A stretch of 6,763 nucleotides of DNA, from positions 1 to 6,763 of the forward strand of contig JAQVOZ010000071.1 of NCBI GenBank assembly GCA_028702365.1. The letters are read 5' to 3'. The notes below the pieces were generated by a model. That model was not told the origin of the DNA and did not search any database. It was given only the letters and a program-made list of their open reading frames with translations. Both the position numbers and the translations under genes were made by a program. Shown one piece after another: positions 1 to 6,763 of the stretch. How positions within the stretch are numbered: the stretch's first letter is position 1; each line of letters begins with the position of its first letter. This DNA is from Candidatus Omnitrophota bacterium. GTDB taxonomy: Bacteria > Omnitrophota > Gorgyraeia > Duberdicusellales > 4484-171.

Positions 1-2127
1 AAGAGCAATAGGCATCTTGCACACCCAGTTATCCGCAGTGGTTCCGGAAATATTTGTGATGCGCTCCACCCACGACCCTGGCCAATTACCCCAGTCAACC
101 CACATCAAAACAGATAAAAGGCTGGGGGCTGCAACAATCGGATTCAGCAAGGCGTGGCGCTCTCCATCGGATAAGACCACATCTCTTAGTGCTTTTATGT
201 CCTTACCCCTTGCGCGCGCAATAGCAGTTAAACCCTCGTCACGAATACCCTTTGCAAGGCCGGTGGCTTTACCGCCTTCCAGGTTAATAGTATCATGCGT
301 TGAATATGTTGCCATTGACCATGGCCGGTATATTTGTTTTCGCTTAACCCATTCATTCTTGACAGGATCGAGAAATATGCCTGGTGCATAATTCATAACG
401 CCGGCGAGCGAATGAATAGAATCAAGTTTTTGCGGCGGCATCATCCCAAGTAGTTCGGTAATAAGAACCTTGCCGCTTTGCTGGGATACATTCAGTAATT
501 CCGACACAAGCCTCTCGCCCGGGCTTTTGGTAAAATAACCGATACGCAATCCATCACTGCCTTGGGGCCCATGCATAGAATCATCGGGAAAAAGGTATTT
601 ACGCAAGAACTCAAACTCCCGTCTTGTCTTAATGGTTTGGCCGCCCACGTTTAGTTCTGTGTTAGATTGGGGCAATGGCAACAAATCCCAAGCAGTCATA
701 CCACGTTCAACTACGTACTTTATCCTCTCCCAGCCGTTGGTATGCGTGTCTGCTTTAAAATGCGTACCGTTTATTTGTGACGGCCTTGCGACATAAATAG
801 TGCTGTCCTGGGTTAGACCTCGCTTGTATCCATCAAAAATATTTTTATTATATCCCCTAAAGAAATACGCCTTATCTTCAGCGGTCAATGCCTCACTTCT
901 ATGTAACGCTTTGACAATAATCCAGTAAAGCTCCTTGGCTACCTCAAGCTGTTCTCTGAAGTTATCGGGATTGCTTGCATTAAGCATCTGAGCTCTTTCC
1001 AAGCGTCTGGCAAAGGATTCATCATTAAAGCTTCCGTCAGATTTCATAATTCCAAGCTTCTCTAAGGTAAGTTTGTCTTGCGGGTCCTCAAAGAAACGAT
1101 ACAATCGATAAGCTCCGCGTGCAAAATCCAGGCGCAGGTAATCGTAATACTGCGTAAGATACTTGAAGCGGTTAATAAAATAATCCAGGGTTCTATGGTC
1201 TTTCCAGTCATAAAGGTTAAACTGATAATATTGTCCGCAAGGATGCAATGAATCCGGAGGCAAGGCATGCGTATACCTGCGTTTTTTGCCTTTGGCAACA
1301 CCAAACATATCCTGATGAATCCAGATATCTGCCCCATCAGCAGCCCAGGGCATATCTCCCAGAATTCCTACATTATGCTGGTGGGAAAATTTAAGAAAAC
1401 TTTGCCATTGCCTGAAGAAAACATACTGCATAAAGGAATGAATTTCAATTTCCTTGCTTAGTTTTCGCTTTAAACTGGCGATATGAGTTTGACGATACTG
1501 AGGGTACTTGGATAATTCGGGATACCAGTTACGAAAATCCCAACCGGTCAGCCATTTATATCCTGTTGCAAATTTTTCTTCCATAAGAACAAACAAAATA
1601 TGGTCGGAAAGCCAAGGATTTTTTTGCTTGTATTGCTCAAAACTTTTACGCACAGGATTTATTTGAGGTAATTTATTGAACTCCTGCCAGACATGTTTCA
1701 GAGCTTCTTTCACATGGACGCGAACCTTTGAATGGTCAGTTACTTTTGCGTCCCGCAATAAGTCAATTTCTCCTCGATGAGCCTGAAGATACTCCTCTGC
1801 CTGTTTAACGCCAATGTTGGCATTCTTGAGTTCCTGGTAAAATTCATCGTGTCCGCTATAACTAGAACGCCCTAAAAGAAGATCAAGGCTTGCGTATCCC
1901 CAATCCATAAGGCGAGTGCTCTTAAGAGAGTAAGGCATACCCATGCTGCATAAATTCATAGGCGCAACCTGAAGAGCATTCCAGCCTAATGCTTGATATA
2001 ATTCAGACATCTTATAGAGGTGCTCGATATTACCTATGCCTTGTCCGGTCTTGCTCTTTACGCTAAAAAGCGGCAGATATCCTCCCATGATGTGATTGCC
2101 GGTAAAAATTGGGGATATGTATTCATA
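1..2127 (-). other. GH77 4-alpha-glucanotransferase (MalQ/amylomaltase-type) domain (residues ~1546-2254)
   Basis: GH77 enzymes move alpha-1,4-glucan segments between chains. N-terminal strand and helix: YLPLFSVKSKTGQGIGN (1562-1578), ALGWNALQVAPMN (1591-1603) and MPYSLKSTR (1609-1617) match the family's start up to the SPY-S-x-x-S motif. YVFFRQW (1780-1786) and GILGDMPWAADGADIW (1799-1814) match F-x-x-Q-W and GD-x-P-x-x-x-x-x-x-S-AD-x-W; PPDSLHPCGQYY (1835-1846) matches PPD-x-F-x-x-x-GQ-x-W. Catalytic residues by family comparison: D1879 in LRLDFARG (nucleophile; family RIDHFRG), E2103 in LITELLGMMP (acid/base; family IAEDLG) and D2157 in STHDT (family GTHDND). The E-to-D spacing of 54 is close to the 55 of Thermus aquaticus amylomaltase (E340, D395). 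The D-to-E spacing is much longer than usual. The closing motif TADNWVCKMP (2242-2251) corresponds to the family's C-terminal NW-x-WR, so the domain is nearly complete, though the frame continues beyond the window. Confidence 0.93.
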
Positions 2128-5100
2128 TTTATTTTGGGCTTGAGCACTTATTACCGCGGCTGAAGAAGAATTTGCTCTTTTAGCGTTTCTATTCCCGCCT
2201 TCTTTCTTATGGATGAATCTGGAAAGCTCCCTTGAAAAAGGATAAGAAAAATAGTTGCCGCTGAAAGCTTTCTGCAGCCTGTCTACTACCCTAACGGCAA
2301 GCATTGTTGTTCTGAGCCTGAAATCTCTTTCACGTTGAGTGACGTTTCCTAAGCCTTGAAGAGAATCAAAGATTTTACGGACCAAGCTGTAGTAACCTAT
2401 GTCCGTCTCTCTATATACCTTGCGCCAGGCTGGCCCCGAAACAGGAATAAATTCAAGCTCAGGGCGGGCCAATTTATCACCGATATCAATCTTTAACTGC
2501 CCCCTATCTCCTTTGATAGTAATTGTATGCATATCGCTGCCGGTGCCTTTGCCGACACGCATGTCGACCCCTAATCCTTTTATGTCTCCGCTAACCGCAG
2601 CGTACGTTTCTCCTCCTATGGGCGCGCCTTCGTACCTTGAAAAAATAACTTTGTTCGGAGCAAACTTGAAATCTTTAAAACTCGCATTTTGATTCTCAAG
2701 TAACTGTTCGATGCCGGCTATTAGATGCGTCATTAAATCCATAGCATACCCGCCGCCGCTCTTTCTTCGCTCAAGCAGCCACCCGCGGCCGTGCTCTACA
2801 GGATAATTCCACAATAGAGCTCCTTCAATTTTTTTGATTTTTCCTAAATGCCCCTGGTTTATGAACTGAGCGGCTTCAAGAATCGCCGGACTATCAAAAA
2901 AGTAGTCGATGGCGAAAATATTATTTTTATTTTTCGCGAGAGAATGTGTCCTTGAAAGGTCCTGAGGCAGCACAATGGGTTTTTCAACAAACACAGGGAT
3001 ATTATCCTGAGCGGCCCTCTCGATAAAATCAAAATGGCTATTCGGCCAGGTAAGTACAAGCAGGCCGTCAAATCTTCTTTGAGGATAATCCCGGGAATAG
3101 CTTTCAAACGGCAGGTTTTCGTGTTTAATTCGTTCCCGGGCTTGCGGCTCAGATACAATATCTATCGCGTGAAGTAAAATATTATACCGCTTGGCAAGCG
3201 CTCTTAGTTTTTCACGGTAGAATTCAGTCATTACGTTAGATAATCCGCCGGCAACCAGTAGATTTTTTACAGGTAAATTTCGCTCTAAAGGAAGCTCAAT
3301 TTTGGAAATATCAACTATTGCAGATGAAGAACTTCTGGCTACGGGCGCTTCTGTTTCGCTAGTAGTAAGCAAATTAGTCAGGATAAATGGTAATTCATTG
3401 CTCCAGTGCGACCAACTGTAGCCGCCGGTAAATTCCTTGTAAAATACTTGATATCCCTTCCCAGAAAGGACTTTTCTTAAATCGCGGTTGGCACGTAAGA
3501 AATTTCTCTCACGCTGTGTGAGCTTAGTACTAAGCCCGGTAACGTCGGTTTCATACGAGCCCACACCCAGATATAAGGAAATATCTTTATGGGGCCTTGC
3601 TGCGAATTTTTTAATCAATGCATCGTTAGCAAACGAAATATATCCGGTTTGGGCTGCTACTTTTGCAAAAAGCGCGGGATGCTCTAACCCAATATGAAGC
3701 GCCAAAAGGCCGCCGAACACATTGCCGATAATCAGCCTTTGACGCGGGTCATTGCTGATTCTATATTCTTCCTGAATACGCGGAAGAAGTTCACTGGTAA
3801 AAAATTGAGTATATTTACGCGATATGCTCTGCCTCCAAATACGGCTCTCTGCGGCTTCACCGGGAGCAATTACAAAAACTGCAATTACCGGCGGGATTTT
3901 TTTGGCAACGATAAGATTATCCAAAATAGCAGGAGCCTTTGCCAGCCTTATATAATCCATGCCATCCTCAAAAAATACTACCGGGTATGATTTATGTTTA
4001 CTATGGCTGTAATCGTAAGGCCTGTAAACCATCACTTTGTAATCAAACCCTAAATATTTGCTTGGAATCACATGTTCACGAAGTTTACCTTTTTGGATTA
4101 AAGACGGGTTGCTTTTGAATTCTTCCGCCTCTTTGAAATCCGGCATTACCAGAAGAGAATTGTCGCCGAATCTGCCGCTGGCTACGCGAAGATTGGTAAA
4201 ATCACAGATATAATTTCCGTCAGCAATAAATTTATAATCAAAAAGTCCGTCAGATTTAAATGCCCTTTTGACGTAGAAAAGGTCGGTTGCACCCAGCCTC
4301 TTCAAGGGTATTTTCCTCGCCTCATCCCAACCTGTCATATCGCCGGTCAAAAATACCTTTTCAGCATCTCCGCGGTAAATAAAAATCACTTCTTTTTTAT
4401 TTGCGGAAAGCAAAGGTGTCCCTTCAATGCTTGCGCGTAACCAAAAAGCGTCAAAAGCTTTTTTATTTTCCGGTATTTTTCTGACCTTTTCAAACAACTG
4501 ATAAGTTGAAAACTCGCGATAGGCCGCCGGGACCTGCCAAAAAGTTAATACCTTGCGTTTCCCGGGCGCTAAATTAAGAACAATTTTTCGTCCTTCTATG
4601 GTTAAATAAATATCGCCGCTGGGATAAGCTGACTGGTTTTCGATTTCTATCTCTTTTTTTCCGTTATGCTCTCTTTCAACGTAAATAAGCCCGGAAGGTA
4701 AAAAGCTGCTAAGGCTTTGCCTCTTTTGCGCTTGGTTTAAAGCTGCAGCTGCAGAACTTGAGCTTGCTGCCCGCGCTAAAGGTTTAAATTTTTCATTGGC
4801 AATTCTTACCAATTCGCGCGGGCCGAAATACCGGTGAGTATCGTTAGTCGCTGGGCCTACCCAATCAGAGATTTTATCATCCGGAATAATAAACGGGCTT
4901 ATGTTGTACCCTAATTTTTTCGCCTGTTGATAAACCCAGGCTAAATGTTCGAAAAACTCAGTTGTATATCCCTGCGGGCCCTGCATAAGGGCTCCTCCGG
5001 GATACAAATGCCATGGATAACAGCTAACTTCAGCACGGAAAATTCCGTCTTCCCATAAGGCCCTGGTTCTCGGATTAAGGTATGTTGCGCCTTTACTTTC

Positions 5101-6763
5101 CAAATCATATATCAACCTGGACAAATAATAATAAAGCCACCATTGCGTTTCGTTGCCGGCTATCCAAAGCTGATTGGTATGGCTCCAGGTTCCAAAAGGA
5201 AGCTTTTTAATTTCAAAAAGAATTTTTTGGTTTGCTTTTCTTTTCTGCTCAAAAGTATTTATAATTTCATCAGCAGTAGCAATTCTTGGCCTTCTTCCGG
5301 ATAGGCGCTGCAGCGCGATAAGTTTGTAAAGCCAAATTAATCCGCCGGTTCCATAATTCTGCACGGCATTTTCTCCGTCGGTAAATTCTGAAGCCACGCG
5401 CCAGGCTTGCGACAATCCGTCACCATAGGGAGTTTCCCTGGCGGCAGCAAGAAAATCGGCGTTGCTCTTAGGAGCTTCATGCTCATCGAGCTTATAAAAT
5501 TTAGGGGAAGAGAGCAGCTCATTCCAAGGCGTAAAATCATTTACCTCACGATACGCCCCACCCTGCCAGTCAAGATATTTTTGTCCCCATGGGCTATCGC
5601 TGTGTGCGGAATACGGACAAAGAATAACCTTATCGTATACTACCGGCTGAGTTGGCCGCAAATAAGGTAATTTGTTTAAATTCTTTATATAAGCAAAATG
5701 GCCGCTATCGCCATTCCCATCCTTCTTGAAACCGACAAACCCCAATCTTATGCCTTCATCAGAAAGAATCTTAGCGTAAGTACTGTCCATGTTGGCTTCG
5801 GCGTTCCAAATCCAGCGCATGTGCTTTTGGCCGTAAACCTGGCGGCATTCTTCTTTTGCCAGGCGTACGTGGGCTATAACATCAGCTTTGCGGTTTAACG
5901 GATGACGTTCTTCTTTAAATCCATTCGATAACGGCGTTGGATTATTCAAAGGTTTTTCATGATAATAAAGCCATGGCTTATACTTAGCCAGATGTTCATC
6001 CTGCTTTTCCTTAGGTATATCAAATAAATTGCGTTCATCTATCATGGCCTGTCGCTGATCAATTAAGGCTGCAGGAATAATATGCGGCGTAACACTGAAA
6101 CTGATTTTTCCGATTTCATTCCATCTTAAGAATTTTCCGTTTCCGCGATGCTCTTTGCTGCGTACGATTTGCTCCAGTGTTTTGTTTTGCTCCGCAGCCC
6201 TGGCTAATTCGTCCGAAACTGATAGTAGCGCCACAAGATTAGGAAATATAGTTAAAGCTTTCGTCATTTCTTCTACAAAAGCAACACAATCTTGCTGGTT
6301 TTTCGCCAAGCGAGTGAAATGATTTTCTGATTTTTTATCAATGCGGTTGCTTTCTTTCTCTTCGCGCACCTTTTTATCTTCCGCATCTGTCTTTAGAAAT
6401 TTACTGAAATCAACCGGACGTTCAAAATATCTGCGAGTATGATTATGGTGGCTATTTTTTATATCGTCTTTTGCGTAGTGATGATAATAGCGCTTGTCAT
6501 GGAGTATAACTCCCGCAAGCCTTATCTCACCTTGTGCGAAAAGATGCCGGTTAAAGTAGGACAATATTATTCCAAGCAGTAAAGCCTTTGCCGTCACTTT
6601 ATCGTTAGCTTCCGGCTTTTGAGTTCTGAAATCTTTACGGACAAAGCCGCCCCAAGGCATAGAGCCGGTAGTTTTATCGCTCCAAATTTCATCATAAAAT
6701 TGGGCAAAGGCCGGCCAAATTTTCTTATATTGCGAACACAGGTTATTGACTCTGGTAATACTA
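1..6763 (-). CDS. Interior fragment of a giant multidomain carbohydrate-active protein, open at both ends
   Basis: A single reverse-strand frame runs across the entire window without a stop: 2254 codons checked triplet by triplet, first codon at 6762-6760 and last at 3-1. No start or stop codon of the gene is visible, so the full protein is longer than 2254 residues. Order from the N-terminal side: unassigned ~70 residues, GH57-like glycoside hydrolase, Ser/Ala linker, beta-rich segment, CBM48/AMPK-beta-like domain, esterase-like domain lacking its nucleophile, Ser linker, Gfo/Idh/MocA oxidoreductase, Ser linker, GH77 glucanotransferase. No signal peptide or clear membrane segment lies in the fragment; the most hydrophobic stretch, near residues 65-75, is too short. 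Each enzyme domain is normally a separate protein, yet no stop codon occurs at any junction. Internal translation starts cannot be excluded, but no upstream product could terminate here. Inferred role: alpha-glucan metabolism or remodelling. Cellular location is unknown. Confidence 0.95.
508..1095 (-). other. Large insertion inside the GH77 domain (residues ~1890-2085)
   Basis: In Thermus aquaticus amylomaltase the nucleophile and acid/base are 47 residues apart (D293, E340). Here they are 224 apart (D1879, E2103), an excess of about 175 residues. The insert starts soon after RGAYRLYRFFEDP (1882-1894). It has a helical half (SFARRLERAQML, 1936-1947; REQLEVAKELYWIIVKALH, 1956-1974) and then a mixed half with IYVARPSQINGTHFKADTHT (2010-2029), ERGMTAWDLLPLP (2039-2051) and TRREFEFLRKYLF (2067-2079). 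I do not recognise a family in it. The position, on a barrel loop beside the active site, suggests a lid or a substrate-binding subdomain; this is inference. Confidence 0.7.
2128..2202 (-). other. Basic/Ser-rich interdomain linker 3 (residues 1521-1545)
   Basis: The segment has a Gly/Asn/Lys/Arg-rich part (EGGNRNAKRAN, 1521-1531), then SSSAAVISAQAQNK (1532-1545). It joins the oxidoreductase to the GH77 domain. The tail resembles linker 1: both have SSSA, further Ala, then an (A)QAQ(N/K)K stretch (LNQAQK in linker 1, SAQAQNK here). That suggests the linkers share an origin or a constraint beyond mere flexibility. Confidence 0.78.
2203..3300 (-). other. Gfo/Idh/MocA-family oxidoreductase domain (residues ~1155-1520)
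   Basis: The family uses NAD(P) to oxidise or reduce sugars and cyclitols. An N-terminal Rossmann domain begins with NLLVAGGLSNVMTEFYREKL (1167-1186) and has an Asp ending the second strand (HAID, D1201), as usual for cofactor-ribose contact. FDGLLVLTWPNSHFDFI (1232-1248) matches the V-x-x-x-T-PN-x-x-H strand. FVEKP (1258-1262) is the hallmark EKP motif with catalytic Lys1261. GGGYAMDLMTHLI (1336-1348) is the substrate motif with Asp1342 and His1346, completing the usual Lys/Asp/His set. The C-terminal beta-sheet domain follows, with TYAAVSGDIKGLGVDMRVG (1326-1314 region onward, about 1365-1384), and helices close it near 1500. Length is typical. The glycine loop is weak: the usual G-x-G-x-x-G reads GGLSNV, so cofactor affinity is uncertain. 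Substrate cannot be named; the setting suggests a sugar or sugar derivative. Confidence 0.92.
3301..3360 (-). other. Ser-rich interdomain linker 2 (residues 1135-1154)
   Basis: SETEAPVARSSSSAIVDISK joins the esterase-like domain to the oxidoreductase. The SSSSA core lies at forward 3319-3333. The shared pattern with linkers 1 and 3 is a basic or polar residue, three or four Ser, then Ala. The serines use mixed codons (TCT, TCA, AGT), so this is not a simple trinucleotide expansion. Confidence 0.78.
3361..4146 (-). other. Enterochelin-esterase/CE1-like alpha/beta-hydrolase domain, probable pseudoenzyme (residues ~873-1134)
   Basis: The fold signature is strong: KVMVYRPYDYSHSKHKSYPV (910-929) is the entry strand, followed by VVFFEDGMDY (928-937), VIAVFVIAPGE (959-969), FFTSELLPRIQEEYRI (987-1002) and RLIIGNVFGGLLALHIGLEH (1009-1028). 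The last is the nucleophile elbow, normally G-x-S-M-GG. The Ser position is Val (V1015, codon at forward 3718-3720, GTG). The family's GGHDW-x-x-W motif carrying the catalytic His reads GGYSWSHW (1113-1120), so His is Tyr (Y1115). An acidic residue remains in GVGSYETD (1066-1073). With both Ser and His lost while the scaffold is intact, hydrolysis by the usual triad is not expected; binding or scaffolding is more likely. GTG for a Ser codon needs at least two base changes, so a single read error does not explain it. H1119 lies nearby but is out of register. Confidence 0.85.
4147..4440 (-). other. CBM48/AMPK-beta-like glucan-binding domain (residues ~775-872)
   Basis: The pattern of the AMPK-beta/CBM48 early-set domains is clear: VFLTGDMTGWDEARKIPL (803-820) matches V-x-l-x-G-x-F-x-x-W with a core Trp at 812, and LFDYKFIADGNYICDFTN (840-857) matches the family's YEYKFIVDGEW-x-x-D-P-x-N. 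The second glucan-stacking Trp of the family is a Tyr here (Y851), a conservative aromatic change. These domains bind alpha-glucans such as glycogen or starch, or pack against a catalytic domain. CBM48-type domains are found directly before CE1-like esterases, which is the arrangement here, so this is best read as the N-terminal module of the next domain. Glucan binding itself is an inference. Confidence 0.8.
4441..4716 (-). other. Beta-rich segment of unknown family (residues ~683-774)
   Basis: After the linker comes alternating polar/hydrophobic sequence typical of a beta-sandwich: SGLIYVEREHNGKKEIEIEN (690-709), GDIYLTIEGRKIVLNLAPGK (716-735) and KVLTFWQVP (737-745). This is followed by a more helical stretch, TYQLFEKVRKI (753-763). 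It may be an accessory domain carried with GH57 or an extra sandwich ahead of the glucan-binding module. I cannot name a family, and the start boundary is set only by the end of the linker. Confidence 0.5.
4717..4779 (-). other. Ser/Ala-rich interdomain linker 1 (residues 662-682)
   Basis: A low-complexity stretch, with core ARAASSSSAAAALNQAQ at residues 663-679, separates the GH57 domain from the beta-rich segment. Its poly-Ala part is written by a short repeated hexamer (AGCTGC twice, forward 4741-4752). The same SSSA signature recurs at residues 1144-1148 and 1532-1536, each time at a domain boundary. A flexible tether or a processing site would both fit. Confidence 0.8.
4843..6555 (-). 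other. GH57-like glycoside hydrolase domain (residues ~70-640)
   Basis: GH57 enzymes are retaining alpha-amylases, amylopullulanases, branching enzymes and 4-alpha-glucanotransferases with a (beta/alpha)7 barrel. Matches in order: PNLVALLSVSDELARA (174-189), like the family's P-x-x-x-FN-x-S-P-x-LLEQL stretch; ISFSVTPHIIPAALID (220-235), like E-x-x-T-x-x-x-H-x-I-L-P-L; RWIWNAEANMD (316-326), the nucleophile motif, with E322 as the likely nucleophile; EFTDGENAVQNYG (459-471), like the amylopullulanase-type LDGENAWEYY motif, with D462 as the likely acid/base; LPFGTWSHTNQLWIAG (521-536), like PVGSW-x-x-x-x-FDIWIG; and EFFEHLAWVYQQ (602-613), like the conserved FREHLxxVY helix. The usual first motif (HQP) is not evident; the best candidate, LAGVILHDKRYYHHY (82-96), is degenerate. 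A charged stretch at 125-147 looks like a flexible loop. The exact reaction (hydrolysis, transfer or branching) cannot be read from the motifs. Confidence 0.85.
6556..6762 (-). other. Unassigned N-terminal segment of the fragment (residues 1-69)
   Basis: This part of the giant reading frame is rich in aromatic residues (IWPAFAQFYDEIW at residues 15-27, then SMPWGGFVRKDF at 34-45) and ends in a hydrophobic helix-like stretch, ALLLGIILSYF, at about 65-75. I do not recognise a family. It may be the tail of a preceding domain outside the window, or an N-terminal extension of the GH57 domain that follows. It stays in frame with both the window edge and the GH57 region, so it is coding and not a leader or intergenic stretch. 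Confidence 0.6.

Noticed and set aside
17..391. Forward-strand open frame of 124 codons
   Set aside because: It lies entirely opposite the well-supported GH77 domain, resembles no family, and has base use expected for the complement of a coding strand.
1062..1337. Minus-strand frames at 1062-1337, 2859-3158 and 5337-5540
   Set aside because: They are out of frame with the giant reading frame and overlap its catalytic motifs (GH77 nucleophile, EKP motif, GH57 acid motif), so they are frame shadows.
2399..2692. Forward-strand open frame of 97 codons, and similar short frames at 3488-3697, 3694-3990, 5407-5670 and 5698-5898
   Set aside because: All overlap conserved domains on the minus strand; none shows a recognisable motif.
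2323..3540. TQRER(N/D)F occurs twice (residues 1082-1088 and 1475-1481)
   Set aside because: The two copies lie in unrelated domains with no further similarity on either side; a seven-residue match in so long a protein is most simply chance.
4741..4753. AGCTGCAGCTGCA short tandem/palindromic DNA repeat as a regulatory site
   Set aside because: It is inside the coding frame and encodes the poly-Ala part of linker 1; it is explained by the codons.
6538..6570. Possible membrane segment around residues 65-75
   Set aside because: Only about eleven hydrophobic residues, flanked by an aromatic/His stretch; too short for a membrane span.
1..6763. Polyketide or non-ribosomal peptide synthase as the explanation of a giant gene
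   Set aside because: No ketosynthase, adenylation or carrier motifs occur; the domains are carbohydrate-active.

Overview
The whole window is the inside of one very large minus-strand gene. Reading the reverse complement in the frame whose codons occupy forward triplets 1-3, 4-6 and so on to 6760-6762, I checked every triplet. There is no stop in 2254 consecutive codons, and neither the start nor the end of the gene is in the window. All other open frames are short, resemble nothing, and overlap this gene. I see no RNA gene, mobile element, CRISPR array, promoter or terminator, and no intergenic DNA. Residue numbers below count from the first complete codon at the right edge (residue 1 = 6762-6760) to the left edge (residue 2254 = 3-1).

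From N- to C-terminus (right to left on the forward strand) the fragment contains: (1) about 70 residues I cannot assign; (2) a glycoside hydrolase family 57 (GH57)-like catalytic domain of the amylopullulanase type, with both catalytic residues recognisable; (3) a Ser/Ala-rich linker; (4) a beta-rich segment of unknown family, then an AMPK-beta/CBM48-like glucan-binding domain; (5) an enterochelin-esterase/CE1-like alpha/beta hydrolase whose catalytic Ser and His positions hold Val and Tyr, so probably a pseudoenzyme; (6) a second Ser-rich linker; (7) a Gfo/Idh/MocA-family oxidoreductase domain; (8) a third Ser-rich linker; (9) a nearly complete GH77 (MalQ-type 4-alpha-glucanotransferase) domain with its catalytic Asp/Glu/Asp set and an insertion of roughly 170-180 residues. 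The reading frame continues past the GH77 domain.

Two alpha-glucan enzymes (GH57, GH77) and a glucan-binding module in one chain suggest a job in making, remodelling or breaking down glycogen-like or other alpha-glucans. The sugar-type oxidoreductase and the dead esterase fold may add sugar modification and binding or scaffolding. The domains are joined by short SSSA-type linkers, as if separate proteins had been strung into one chain; whether the product stays intact or is cut at the linkers cannot be told from DNA.

The organism is bacterial by its domain families. The mix of a giant multi-enzyme reading frame, mid-range base composition and repeated SSSA linkers recalls Candidatus Omnitrophota, a phylum known for giant proteins. 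That placement is an inference from memory, not from any search.
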